Assembly: GCF_023544465.1 (NCBI RefSeq)
Contig: NZ_JALPVL010000014.1
Location: forward strand, 186,001 to 250,000
Origin: Paractinoplanes maris
GTDB taxonomy: Bacteria; Actinomycetota; Actinomycetes; Mycobacteriales; Micromonosporaceae
Length of the DNA stretch: 64,000 bases
Direction: 5' to 3'
How positions within the stretch are numbered: position 1 is the first letter of the stretch; each line of letters begins with the position of its first letter. The notes below the pieces were generated by a model, which did no database searches, was not told where the DNA came from, and saw only the letters and a program-made list of their open reading frames with translations. A program made the position numbers and the translations under genes. Shown here piece after piece: positions 16,728 to 25,854 of this stretch.

Positions 16728-19700
16728 CCGGTCCGCCGTCCGGTCCACTGCCGCCTGCTCCACTGCCGTCCGGTCCACTGCCGTCTGGTCGGCCGCCGTC
16801 CGGTCCACTGCCGTTTCCTCCGCTGCCGTCCGGTCCACTGTCGTCCGCCTCGCTGTCGTCGGCTCCGCTGTCGCTCGGCGCAGTGCCACCTGGTTCTACC
16901 GAGTTCTTGTCCGCCGCGGGCGGTAGAGCAGGTCGCACTCCGTGGCGGACAGGCGCGGCCACGGCCGGCGCCGGGTCATCCGGCCGGCCGGCCGCGGGCG
17001 CGACGGTCGCCGCCACCGCGCAGACCGCGGCCAGCATGGCCACCTGCACCCAGGCGCCGTAGGCCCACTCCTGCCCGTGCCCGAGCAGGCGACCGCCGAC
17101 GGCGACCGCGAAGCCCGCGCCGGCGCTGACGAAGGCGATGCCGGGCAGCGCGCCCGGGCGCAGCTGGCGCACGATGAGCGCGGCCAGCAGCAGGGCCGCG
17201 CCGGCCGCCCCACCGATCGCGACGACCAGCAGCATCAGGGGCACGACGACCCACCCGCCACCACCCGGCACGCCCCGGAACATCCAGGCCGGCGGGGCCA
17301 CGGCGCGCGCCAGCCGGCGTTTACCGACCGGCACCATCGCCATCAGCAGCACGAGCAGGATGCAGGCGGCCCCGATGGCCAGACCGAGACGGTACGGGCG
17401 GTCCGGGGTGAACTCGAGGGTCACCGCGCCGCCGTCACCGGCCGGGAGCACGAACGCCTGCTGCCAGCCGTCGACCCGCACCGCCCGCAACTGCTGCCCG
17501 TCCAGCGTCGCCGTCCAGCCCGCGTTGAAGTTCTCGTGCACCAGTAGCAGCGACTCGGCCCCGGCGCCCGCGGTGACCTGCCGCTCGGTCGGGTCCCAGC
17601 GGGTGGCCTCGACCGGGCGGGTGGTCACGGCTGCGGCTCGGCCGCGGACGAGGGTCGCCGAGTCCACCACGTACGCCGCCGACGGCACCGTGCGCAAGCG
17701 GTGCTCCCCCGCCGCCAGCGGTACGGACTCGCTCACGAAGTCGTCGCAGACGGTGACCCGGAGGGCCCGTCCGGCCCGGACGTCGCCCAGCGTGCCCGCG
17801 ACCGACGTCGGATAGGCCACGCCGTCGATCTCGACGCCCGGCCCGCTGCCGCAGCGGGCGGTGAGCGGCGTGGCCGCGGTGGCCGGGGTGAGCAGGCCGG
17901 TCAGGGCGGGCACCTCGACCTCGGCCAGACCGGCCGGCGCGGGCCAGCCGTTGCCCCGGGTGTCCGACACGACCTCACGGGTGCCGGTGATCGTGATGCC
18001 GAGCTGCTTGGTGGTGACCGCCGGGAAGCGGACCCAGCCGTCGGCGCCGACCGGGGCGACCGTCTGGCCGGTGGGCGTGGTGATCAGGACCTGGGTCGGC
18101 TCGGCGGCGGCCGGGGCGTCCGGGACGACGAGCCGGACCCGGTCCAACCGGCGGGCCGGGCCCCAGGAGAGCCGCAGTGTCGGGGTGTCGTCGGTCGGCT
18201 CGGCCAGCCAGGCGGTGGCCGGGTCGCCGTCGACTGCCGCGTGCGCGCCGGCCGTCACGTCACCGGTCAGCACCGACGACGCCGAGGAGGACACCTTGCG
18301 GGTCAACGGCAGGGTGCCGCCGGGCCGGGGCTGGGCGGTCAGCCGCAGATCGTAGGTGGCGCCGGCCGTGGTGGTGAAGAACCGGTCGAGGCCGAGCGGC
18401 TCCTCCCCCGAGCGGGCCAGGAACTGGTCACAGTGGACAACACCGGCAACCGGGTAGCAGGAACCGCGTTGCTGGGGTGAGCGCTCGAACGCGTAGACCG
18501 CCGGCGCGCCGGCCGGGACGTCGGCCGGCACCCGCAGGCCCCGCTGCGCGGTCAGGCCGGGGATCTCGAGCTCGCGCAGGGCCACGGCACCCTGATAGCC
18601 GGGCTGCAGGGCCAGGACGGTGACCCGTACGGTCGTGGTCAGACCAGGCAGCGTGGAGAGCTTGTGCCGGCCCGGGCCGGCCGGGACGACGCGGTCCACG
18701 ACGCCCTGGTCGGTCGTCAGCCGCACGGCCGCGACCGGGGCGGCGACCCGCAGGTCGTCGGCGAAGTCGACGGTCACCTCGGTGACCCGTTGCGGCGTCT
18801 CCAGCACCACTTCGAGCCACTGCCCGCGGGCCGACTGGTAGGCATCCGAGCGCCAGGCGGTCGACTCGTCGCCGTCGAGTGCCGCGAACGGCAGGCCCGA
18901 GGGGTCGCTCGGGCCGAACGAGTCGGCGAAGCTCTCGCTGCTCGACGCCTGCACGGATCGGACACCCTGGTAGGCGGCGACCGTCTGGTGGCCGTCGGCC
19001 GGGAACGGCAGGAAGTCGCTGCGGACCCGTCCCTGCCGGGTCTTCTCGTCGGCGGTCAGGGTCTGGCTGACGTTGTCGCGCATCCGGCCGATGTTGAGTT
19101 CGCGCCGGCGCAGGCCGTCGGTGACGATCCGCGGCCCGGACCCGGCGGGACCGAGGTCACCGGACCCGTCGCCGGCCAGCACCACCGGCTGCGCCTCGTC
19201 GACCAGTCCCTGTTCGAGCAGGCCGAGCAGGGACTCCGGGCCACCGCTGACCGTCGGCACGTCCTTGACGGCGGTGGCCGACACGGCCGGCACCGGACGG
19301 TCCACCTCGAAGATCTCGATGGCCGGCACGGAGACGCCGGCGTCGACCGGGCTGGGAGCCGCACCGGCCGCACCGACCCGGGGGCCGAACGTGGCCGCCG
19401 CGACCAGACCGGGCGAGCCGGTCACCGCCCGGCGCACCACGGCGATCGGCGGGGCGCCGGAGGCCGCGCGATCCAGATCGTTGCGGACCAGCAGATAGCG
19501 GTAGCCCGAGCGGGCCAGGAAGGCGGCCAGCGCGGGCGAGCCGCGGCCCTGCGCGAGCACCTGCTCGACGGTGTCCATCACCCGGATGTTGCCCTCGGAA
19601 CCGAGCGGGATCTGGTGCCGGGTCGACCAGGGCGCGTCGGCCAGCGGCTGGATCGGCTCGTCGACCGTCCGGCCCCAGGAGTGCTGGGCGAACCCGGATC

Positions 19701-21039
19701 CGGGCACGACCAGGGTGCGAGCCTGGGCGTCCTGGGCGGCCAGCCAGGAGGTGGCCTGATTCCAGTACGGCGGGATCTCCGACCAGCCGGGCCCGGGGCG
19801 CAGCACGAAGAGCCAGGCCGGCGCGGCCGCGGCCAGCAGCAGCACGGCCACCACCGGGGCGGCCGGCAGGCGCAGCCGAAGGCGCGGCACGGCGAGCACC
19901 CGGCTCGCCGCGTAGGCCAGGCCGAGCGCGATCGGCAGCCGCAGCACCGGCTCGAACTTGTGCACGTTGCGCAGCGGGGCCAGCGGGCCGTCGAGCAGGT
20001 CGCGCATCAGCGGCGCGAACGGGCTGTCCATCGTGCCGACGTAGCCCATGGTGAGCAGGGTCAGACCGGTCAGCGCGCCGAGCACCAGGAAGCGCCGCTC
20101 GGGCAGCGCGCGCAGCGACAGGCCGAGCAGGCCGACCGCGGCGACCAGAGCGGTCGCGGCCATCAGCACCGGCCGGTCGACGAGCATCCAGCCGGCCGGC
20201 CACCACGGCTCGCCCTGCACGATGTAGCCGCTCCACTGGTTGGTGCCGCGGATGGCCTGGAAGAGCGAGGTGATCGCGGTGGTGGTGGCGGAGGACTCGA
20301 TGTAGTCGAGGAACGGCAGGCTGTACTGGCCGAACAGGAACAGCGGGATGATCCACCACAGGCTGGCCAGCGTGACGAACAGCGTCCACCAGCCGATCAG
20401 CCGGAACAGCGGCCGGTTCCAGGGCCGGGTGAGCAGATAGACGCCGGGCAGGACGAGGGCCATCACGACGGCGGCGGCGTTGATGCCGCCCATGAAGACC
20501 ACGGCCAGGGCGGAGAGCGCGGCCGCCCGCCGGTTGGAGCCGATCCGGCGGACCGCCACCAGCGGCAGCAGCACCCAGGGCAGGACGACGACCGGCAGCA
20601 TCTCCGAGGACAGCGGCCCGATCTCGGTCAGCATGCGCGGCGCCAGCGCGTAGGCCAGTGCGCCGATGATCCGGCCGGTGTCGGTGCCGATCCGCAGAGC
20701 CCGGGCCAGCAGCAGCACGCCGAAGTAGGCGGCACAGAACAGCAGCGCGCACCAGACCCGCTGGGTGATCCAGGGCGGGATGCCGAGCAGGTCGCCGGCC
20801 GCGAAGAACGGGCCCATCGGGAACAGGTAGCCGTACGCCTGCTGTTGCAGCTCGCCCGAGGTGGCCCACGGGTTCCACAGGTGCAGCGAGCGGGCCATGA
20901 AGCCGATCGGGTTCTCGGCCAGGTCGAGCTTGGTGTCGAAAGTGGTGCGGCCCGGGCGTTGCAGGAAGGCGAGGACCACCAGGAGCAGGGCCCCGGCGGC
21001 GACGGCCGGGCGCCGCCGGCGGTCGAGGGCGGCGGTCAT
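16651..21039 (-). CDS. alpha-(1->3)-arabinofuranosyltransferase, AftD/DUF3367 family
   Basis: About 1462 residues, similar to mycobacterial AftD (about 1400). The N-terminal GT-C part (residues 1-440) has many membrane helices and the loop sequence TTFDTKLDLAENPIGFMARSLHLW. A large extracytoplasmic region contains discoidin/F5-8C-like carbohydrate-binding modules (AALDGDESTAWRSD near 725 and AVDGDPATAWLAEP near 930). A C-terminal membrane bundle (about 1245-1400) ends in a Gly/Asp/Ser-rich tail. ATG at 21039 overlaps the stop of the VWA gene as ATGA. It would use decaprenyl-phospho-arabinose to branch an arabinan-type glycan. Confidence 0.88.
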   Translation of the reverse strand: MTAALDRRRRPAVAAGALLLVVLAFLQRPGRTTFDTKLDLAENPIGFMARSLHLWNPWATSGELQQQAYGYLFPMGPFFAAGDLLGIPPWITQRVWCALLFCAAYFGVLLLARALRIGTDTGRIIGALAYALAPRMLTEIGPLSSEMLPVVVLPWVLLPLVAVRRIGSNRRAAALSALAVVFMGGINAAAVVMALVLPGVYLLTRPWNRPLFRLIGWWTLFVTLASLWWIIPLFLFGQYSLPFLDYIESSATTTAITSLFQAIRGTNQWSGYIVQGEPWWPAGWMLVDRPVLMAATALVAAVGLLGLSLRALPERRFLVLGALTGLTLLTMGYVGTMDSPFAPLMRDLLDGPLAPLRNVHKFEPVLRLPIALGLAYAASRVLAVPRLRLRLPAAPVVAVLLLAAAAPAWLFVLRPGPGWSEIPPYWNQATSWLAAQDAQARTLVVPGSGFAQHSWGRTVDEPIQPLADAPWSTRHQIPLGSEGNIRVMDTVEQVLAQGRGSPALAAFLARSGYRYLLVRNDLDRAASGAPPIAVVRRAVTGSPGLVAAATFGPRVGAAGAAPSPVDAGVSVPAIEIFEVDRPVPAVSATAVKDVPTVSGGPESLLGLLEQGLVDEAQPVVLAGDGSGDLGPAGSGPRIVTDGLRRRELNIGRMRDNVSQTLTADEKTRQGRVRSDFLPFPADGHQTVAAYQGVRSVQASSSESFADSFGPSDPSGLPFAALDGDESTAWRSDAYQSARGQWLEVVLETPQRVTEVTVDFADDLRVAAPVAAVRLTTDQGVVDRVVPAGPGRHKLSTLPGLTTTVRVTVLALQPGYQGAVALRELEIPGLTAQRGLRVPADVPAGAPAVYAFERSPQQRGSCYPVAGVVHCDQFLARSGEEPLGLDRFFTTTAGATYDLRLTAQPRPGGTLPLTRKVSSSASSVLTGDVTAGAHAAVDGDPATAWLAEPTDDTPTLRLSWGPARRLDRVRLVVPDAPAAAEPTQVLITTPTGQTVAPVGADGWVRFPAVTTKQLGITITGTREVVSDTRGNGWPAPAGLAEVEVPALTGLLTPATAATPLTARCGSGPGVEIDGVAYPTSVAGTLGDVRAGRALRVTVCDDFVSESVPLAAGEHRLRTVPSAAYVVDSATLVRGRAAAVTTRPVEATRWDPTERQVTAGAGAESLLLVHENFNAGWTATLDGQQLRAVRVDGWQQAFVLPAGDGGAVTLEFTPDRPYRLGLAIGAACILLVLLMAMVPVGKRRLARAVAPPAWMFRGVPGGGGWVVVPLMLLVVAIGGAAGAALLLAALIVRQLRPGALPGIAFVSAGAGFAVAVGGRLLGHGQEWAYGAWVQVAMLAAVCAVAATVAPAAGRPDDPAPAVAAPVRHGVRPALPPAADKNSVEPGGTAPSDSGADDSEADDSGPDGSGGNGSGPDGGRPDGSGPDGSGAGGSGPDGGPGGTASGDAEPVDLAVPGVPGGADRP
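16731..16870. repeat. degenerate ~15-bp tandem repeat encoding the Gly-Ser-Pro-Asp tail
   Basis: Variants of CCACTGCCGTCCGGT recur with a period near 15 bp. On the minus strand they encode a (D-G-S-G-P)-like pentapeptide tail of the AftD-like protein; in another frame they give (T-A-V-D-R)n. Such tracts change length by slippage without breaking the frame. Confidence 0.7.
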
Positions 21040-22736
21040 CGGCGGCACTTCGGTGGCAGGCAGCTGAACTCGGCCAGCGCGGTGAAGAAGATCTGGCGGA
21101 TGCCGGACGGCTTCGCGGTCAGCGCCACCCGCCCGCCGGTGGCGGTGGCGATCTGCTGCAGCTCGTCGCGGTCGATCTCGGGGCCGACGCCGATGAACAG
21201 GATCGGCACCGGGCGCTTGCGGTCGGCCAGCTCGCCCAGCTCGCGCAGCAGCACCGCGCGTTTGATGCCGCGCCGGTCGTCGTCGCGCCCGTCGGTGAGG
21301 ATCAGGACCATGTTGATCCGGCCCGGTGTCCAGTTGCGAGTGGCGTCCCGGTAGGCGGCCAGCGTGGTGTCGTAGAGCCCGGTCCCGCCGTTGGGCTTGA
21401 GCTTCATCCGGCCCAGCTCCTCGATGATCGCCGCCCGCCGCGGGCCGACCGGTCCGACCGGCACCACCTCGCGGTAGTCACGCCCGGCCTCCAGGTCGGT
21501 GGAGAACTCCCAGACCCCGATCTCGGTGGTGCCCAGCAGCAGCTTGGCGCCGCCCTGGGCGGCCTGCACGGTGGCCGACATCCGGGTCTCGGACGAGCCG
21601 GGGACCTGCGCGGCCATCGAGCCGGAGATGTCGAAGACGGCCAGCATCCGGGCGCTGATGTGCACCCCTCCCCACGCGTTGACCAGCTCCACGGCGGCGG
21701 TGTCGTCCGGCAGGCGCGCGGGCGGGTAGACGACCTTACGGATCCTGGTGGCGGCCGGGATGCCGGCCGGGGCGGCGCCGGCCGGGGTGCGCAGCCCGCT
21801 CCCGGTCAGGGTCTGCGCGCCCTCGGCGGCGAGCAGCGCGCGCAGGAACGCCGGGGCGCCACCCTGCTCGTCACCGGTGCCGAGCACCGCGTACGGGTAG
21901 TCGGGGCCGGGCAGCGCGGCCGGCGGATAGACCGCGACCTCGCCGCGGCCCCGGGCCACGCTCCCCAGCACCGACTGCTCGGTGCTGACCATCGCGCTCT
22001 CCTGGGGGCCCGGCCCGACCGGCGCCGGCACGGTCTCGCCCTCGACCGAGACGGTGCGCGGGGCCAGGCGCCGCATGATGGCCGCGGCACCGGCCGCGGC
22101 GTCGCCCGGCCGAGTCTTGTCAGCCAGGGCCCGGATGCCGACCAGGGCCGCGAAGCCGACCGGGCTGGTCGCCGGGTCGGGCAGTGTGACCGGCACCGGA
22201 GCCTGGGCCCCGGCCACCAGCCGGGCCCAGCTCAGGGCGCCGCCGCGGCTCAACCGGGTGGCCGAGGCACTGTCCAGGGCCAGCACGACCGGGGTGGTGG
22301 CGACCGAGACGCCCTCGGCCGGCACCTGGAACGCGCCGGCTGCGCGGGCGCGCCGCAGCCAGAGCGTCGACTCGGGCAACCAGACGTCGGGCGCCGCCGC
22401 GACCGGGGGCGGTGGCGCCGACGAGGACGGCGACGACGAGGACGCGCCCGTGCCCCGGGACAGGTCACGAAGGACATCCGCGGACTCCCGGGCCTCGACG
22501 ACCACCGTCAGGCAGGGCTCGCGCTCGGCCAGCCGCCCGGCGACGGCCCGGGCCGCGGGGGCGATGCTCGGCGCCGCGGCGACCCGCGTCGTGATCTGCT
22601 CGGCGCAGCCGGGGTCGCTGCGGGTCCGCTCGAGATAGGAGACCGCGCTCCATCCGCCGAGAACGGCGACCAGGGCCACGCTCAGCAGCGTGACCGGCCA
22701 GAACTCCGGTCGCGTGCGAAGGCTCCCGTCGGCCAC
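21036..22736 (-). CDS. membrane-anchored substrate-binding / von Willebrand factor A domain protein
   Basis: A 566-aa protein. A short cytoplasmic N-terminus and one transmembrane helix (about 12-35) lead to an extracellular periplasmic-binding-like region and a C-terminal VWA domain. The VWA MIDAS is seen as DISGSM near residue 369, with a Thr/Asp-rich ILTDGRDDD later, so metal binding is likely intact. GTG at 22736 has GAGGGGAG 5 nt upstream; longer in-frame starts run into the divergent gene. The stop overlaps the AftD-like start as ATGA, so the two are coupled. It probably works with AftD at the membrane surface. Confidence 0.85.
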   Translation of the reverse strand: MADGSLRTRPEFWPVTLLSVALVAVLGGWSAVSYLERTRSDPGCAEQITTRVAAAPSIAPAARAVAGRLAEREPCLTVVVEARESADVLRDLSRGTGASSSSPSSSAPPPPVAAAPDVWLPESTLWLRRARAAGAFQVPAEGVSVATTPVVLALDSASATRLSRGGALSWARLVAGAQAPVPVTLPDPATSPVGFAALVGIRALADKTRPGDAAAGAAAIMRRLAPRTVSVEGETVPAPVGPGPQESAMVSTEQSVLGSVARGRGEVAVYPPAALPGPDYPYAVLGTGDEQGGAPAFLRALLAAEGAQTLTGSGLRTPAGAAPAGIPAATRIRKVVYPPARLPDDTAAVELVNAWGGVHISARMLAVFDISGSMAAQVPGSSETRMSATVQAAQGGAKLLLGTTEIGVWEFSTDLEAGRDYREVVPVGPVGPRRAAIIEELGRMKLKPNGGTGLYDTTLAAYRDATRNWTPGRINMVLILTDGRDDDRRGIKRAVLLRELGELADRKRPVPILFIGVGPEIDRDELQQIATATGGRVALTAKPSGIRQIFFTALAEFSCLPPKCRR

Positions 22737-22839
22737 TGGTCTCCCCTCGTCGATGAGCCGTTGCGGTTTCTCGGCAGGCTGCCCTAATGTGACGCGATCG
22801 TGAATCGTACTCGCCAGTAGGGGTGTGAACGAGTAGACC

Positions 22840-24021
22840 ATGACCGATGTCTTCGGCGCCCACGTGCTGTTCCTGAACTGGAGGGACACCGCCCACCCGG
22901 AGGGGGGCGGTTCCGAGGTCTTCCTCGAGCGGGTGGCCGCCGAAATGGTTTCCCGGGGCTACCGCGCGACCCTCGTCTGCCAGGCTTACGGCGTCGCGCC
23001 GGCCGAGGAGACGAACCCGGACGGTCTCCGGATCATCCGCCGCGGCGGCCGGCACACCGTATACCTTGCGGCGGCGTTGATCTACCTCGCCGGCGTATTC
23101 GGAATCGGTCCACTGTCCCGGCGGCGCCGCGGCCGCCCGGACGTGATCGTCGACGTCGGCAACGGCATCCCGTTCCTGAGCAAGCTGTGGTCACGGCGGC
23201 CGGTGATCGCGCTCGTGCACCACGTGCACCGGGAGCAGTGGCCGGTGCTGTTCGGTCCGCGGATCGCCCGGATCGGTTGGTGGATCGAGTCGTGGCTGGC
23301 CGTCCGGGTGTATCGGCGGTGCCGCTACATCACTGTGTCGGAGTCGAGCCGGGGCGAGCTCGCCGGTCTCGGGGTGGACCCCGAGCGGATCACCGTCATC
23401 CACAACGGAACGACCGCGGTGGTCGGTCCGGCGGTGCCCCGCACGCCCTTCCCGAGTCTGATCGTTCTCGGACGCCTCGTTCCGCACAAGCGGGTCGAAC
23501 TGGCGATGCGGGCGACCGCCCTGCTGGCCACCGAGATGCCCGACGTCGAACTGGTGGTGGCCGGTCACGGCTGGTGGGACGAGCCGCTGCGGCAGCTCGC
23601 GGCCGACCTGGACATCGAGAAGCACGTGCGGTTCACCGGGTTCGTCACCGAGGAGCACAAGCATGAGCTGCTCTGCGGTTCATGGCTGATGCTGCAGCCC
23701 TCGATCAAGGAAGGCTGGGGTCTGACCATCGTGGAGGCCGGCGCGCGGGGTACGCCGTCGGTCGCGTTCCGCTCCGCGGGCGGCGTCGTCGACGCGATGG
23801 CCGACGGGGAGACCGGCGTGCTGGTCGAGGACGAGTTCGAATTCTTCCGGGCCACCCGCGAGCTGCTGCTGGACGCTCAGCTCCGGTCGAGCATGGGCTG
23901 CGCCGCGGCGTCGTACGCCCGGCGGTTCACCTGGGCAATGGCCGGTGAGGCCGTCGCCCAGGTGGTTGCCGCGCAGCTTCCCGCGGCTCAGCCGGGGAAG
24001 ACCGATCAGCGAGTGCCGTAG
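22840..24021 (+). CDS. GT4-family glycosyltransferase
   Basis: A 393-aa GT-B glycosyltransferase with no signal peptide. The N-terminal domain has HVLFLNWRDTAHPEGGGSEVF with the Gly-rich acceptor loop. The C-terminal domain has LIVLGRLVPHKRVELAMRA and the donor motif IKEGWGLTIVEAGARGTPSVAF, carrying the family's E-x7-E pattern. It starts opposite the VWA/AftD operon across a 103-bp divergent promoter and ends 16 bp inside the convergent DUF2613 gene. It likely adds a sugar to a cytoplasmic lipid-linked intermediate of the same glycan. Confidence 0.87.
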   Translation: MTDVFGAHVLFLNWRDTAHPEGGGSEVFLERVAAEMVSRGYRATLVCQAYGVAPAEETNPDGLRIIRRGGRHTVYLAAALIYLAGVFGIGPLSRRRRGRPDVIVDVGNGIPFLSKLWSRRPVIALVHHVHREQWPVLFGPRIARIGWWIESWLAVRVYRRCRYITVSESSRGELAGLGVDPERITVIHNGTTAVVGPAVPRTPFPSLIVLGRLVPHKRVELAMRATALLATEMPDVELVVAGHGWWDEPLRQLAADLDIEKHVRFTGFVTEEHKHELLCGSWLMLQPSIKEGWGLTIVEAGARGTPSVAFRSAGGVVDAMADGETGVLVEDEFEFFRATRELLLDAQLRSSMGCAAASYARRFTWAMAGEAVAQVVAAQLPAAQPGKTDQRVP

Positions 24022-24167
24022 ACGCTCGTCGAGGCATCGACGATGTCGGTCGTCTGGGCGACATGATCGGCGGACGGGTTGACCGCGCCCATCATGGCGA
24101 TGACGCCCACCGCGCCGAGGACACCCCCGGCGACCAGGGCTACAACGAAGGTTGCCAGCTTGGCCAT
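24006..24167 (-). CDS. DUF2613-family small membrane protein
   Basis: A 53-aa protein starting MAKLATFVVALVAGGVLGAV. It has a single hydrophobic helix with Gly pairs, a GVIAMMGAVNPSADHV stretch and a short polar tail ending STSVYGTR. GGAGGGAGT sits 6 nt before ATG 24167. This matches the DUF2613 family; in Mycobacterium tuberculosis the small protein Rv0236A lies next to aftD (Rv0236c). Here the aftD-like gene is 3 kb further on, past the GT4 and VWA genes, on the same strand. The role is unknown. Confidence 0.82.
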   Translation of the reverse strand: MAKLATFVVALVAGGVLGAVGVIAMMGAVNPSADHVAQTTDIVDASTSVYGTR

Positions 24168-24201
24168 GCTCTACTCCCTCCCCGGTGCGAATTGGCGGAC
24201 G

Positions 24202-25854
24202 TTACCACGGAGTAGGTCTCCTCCGCAGCAGCGCCAGGGCATAGAAGATCACGATTGCGGCGGCAGCTCCGTGGGCGGCCAGAGCCAGGACGCGCCGATC
24301 GGGTGCCGCGGCCGGGGCGGGCGGCGCCGCCGGGTTCTCCCAGAGCCGCAGATCCGGCCCCGCGTAGGCGAGCCGGAGTCCGGTCAGGACGCTCGCCGGC
24401 GGTTGACCGGCGGTTCCCGACCGCACCAGCACCCAGCGGAAGCCGAGCTCGGCGGCGGGCCGGCCGGCCGCGAGAGACTCCGCCACGGTCCGGGCCCGCG
24501 GGCTCTCCCCGGCCACGGTCACCGGCCCCACCCGCAGTGCGTCATTCATCAGCACCGGGGCGTCCAGGTAGCGCGCGGCCGGGTCGCGCACGACCACGCC
24601 GCGGGTCCAGGAATAGCTCTGGTAACCCTCGAACGGCAGCGAGAGGACCTCGCCCGGTGCCGCGTCCACCCGGTCGGCGACCGCGTTCCAGTCGGCCGGA
24701 TAGCTGACCGGCCGCAACGCGCCGAGCGCGCCGAGGGCCAGGTCGGGCAGGACCGCCACCGGCAGCAGCACCGCGCCGGCCAGCACCATCCGGCCCGCCG
24801 CGGGTTCGAAGCGGCGGGCGAAGACCCCGGCCAGACGCTCGGCTCCGGCCGCGAAGGCCAGGGCCAGAGCCAACGCGTACGGGATGAGGAACTTCTGCCC
24901 GTCCCGCAGCAGACCGCCGCCCGGCACGTGGCCGACCACCCACTCGAGCAGCGGCTCGCCCGGCCCGGCACCCGCCGCGGCCAGCAGGAAACCGCCCGCC
25001 GCGAGCACCAGCAACCGGTCCGCGACACCCGGCAGGCGGCGGCGCAGGACCCGGAGCCCGGCCGCCGCGATCGCGAGCACCAGCAGCGTCACCACCGGCG
25101 TCAGCACCGAGGCCCGGCTGGCCGGCACGGTCGCGGCGTTCCAGATGCCCCCGGTGCCGGCCAGCGACCACCAGGCGCCGGCCCAGTTCTCGGCGCGGGC
25201 GGCGAAGGCGGGCACACCCTGTGGGTCGGAGACGCCGCCGGCCGCCCCGGTCAGCGCGGCGACCAGCCAGGGCGCGTTGAGCCCGAGGACCGAGGCCGCG
25301 GCGATCGCGGTGGTGCGCGAGCGCAGCGGCAGCAGCACCACGACGGCGGCCAGCGCGATCAGCCCGCCGGTCGGGGTGACGGCAGCCGGCGCGGCCGCGA
25401 GGACCAGCCGGGGCAGCGCGCCCGGCCGCCCGGCCCGCACGTCACGCGCCGCGGCCACCAGCCAGGGCAGGGCGGCGTAGGCGAGCAGCAGCGCCCACTG
25501 CCCGAGCAGCAGCCGCTCGGCCAGGAACGGCGTCCACGCGTAGGCCAGGGCCGCCACCACCCGCGGGCCGGTCCGCTCGGCCGGCATCAGCCGGGCCGCG
25601 CCGAGCGCGGCCAGATAGACGACCGCCACCAGCGCCAGCCGTTGCAGCAGCCAGCCCGGGACGGCCAGGTTGGCCACCGACACCAGCGCGTCCAGCGGCA
25701 CCGCCCGGGGCAGCGAGTCGGCCGGCGCCAGCATCTCCCAGTTCAGCGGCTGCCGCGGCACGAACACCATGTCGTAGCGCAGCACGTAGCCGGGCCGGGC
25801 CAGCGGGGCCAGGACGACCGCGGTGACCGCGGCGGCGACGGCGTGCGTCTTCAC
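24202..25854 (-). CDS. polytopic membrane protein, GT-C-like (possible glycosyltransferase)
   Basis: A 550-aa integral membrane protein with about 12 helices and a short extracytoplasmic segment near the end. The first loop reads RPGYVLRYDMVFVPRQPLNW, with the acidic-aromatic loop 1 typical of GT-C polyprenyl-phosphate sugar transferases. A Gly/Asp loop (GGGLLRDGQKFLIPY) and LPFEGYQSYSWTRGVVVRDP also occur. The GTG start overlaps the upstream membrane-protein stop as GTGA, showing operon structure. No exact family or sugar can be assigned. Confidence 0.75.
   Translation of the reverse strand: MKTHAVAAAVTAVVLAPLARPGYVLRYDMVFVPRQPLNWEMLAPADSLPRAVPLDALVSVANLAVPGWLLQRLALVAVVYLAALGAARLMPAERTGPRVVAALAYAWTPFLAERLLLGQWALLLAYAALPWLVAAARDVRAGRPGALPRLVLAAAPAAVTPTGGLIALAAVVVLLPLRSRTTAIAAASVLGLNAPWLVAALTGAAGGVSDPQGVPAFAARAENWAGAWWSLAGTGGIWNAATVPASRASVLTPVVTLLVLAIAAAGLRVLRRRLPGVADRLLVLAAGGFLLAAAGAGPGEPLLEWVVGHVPGGGLLRDGQKFLIPYALALALAFAAGAERLAGVFARRFEPAAGRMVLAGAVLLPVAVLPDLALGALGALRPVSYPADWNAVADRVDAAPGEVLSLPFEGYQSYSWTRGVVVRDPAARYLDAPVLMNDALRVGPVTVAGESPRARTVAESLAAGRPAAELGFRWVLVRSGTAGQPPASVLTGLRLAYAGPDLRLWENPAAPPAPAAAPDRRVLALAAHGAAAAIVIFYALALLRRRPTPW

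Noticed and set aside
13809-17129. 1106-codon plus-strand open frame across 13809-17129
   Set aside because: Crosses several confirmed genes and intergenic terminators; the first part is an out-of-frame copy of the propeller gene.
18664-21354. 896-codon plus-strand open frame opposite AftD
   Set aside because: Gly/Gln/Arg-rich translation of the complementary strand without any family signature.
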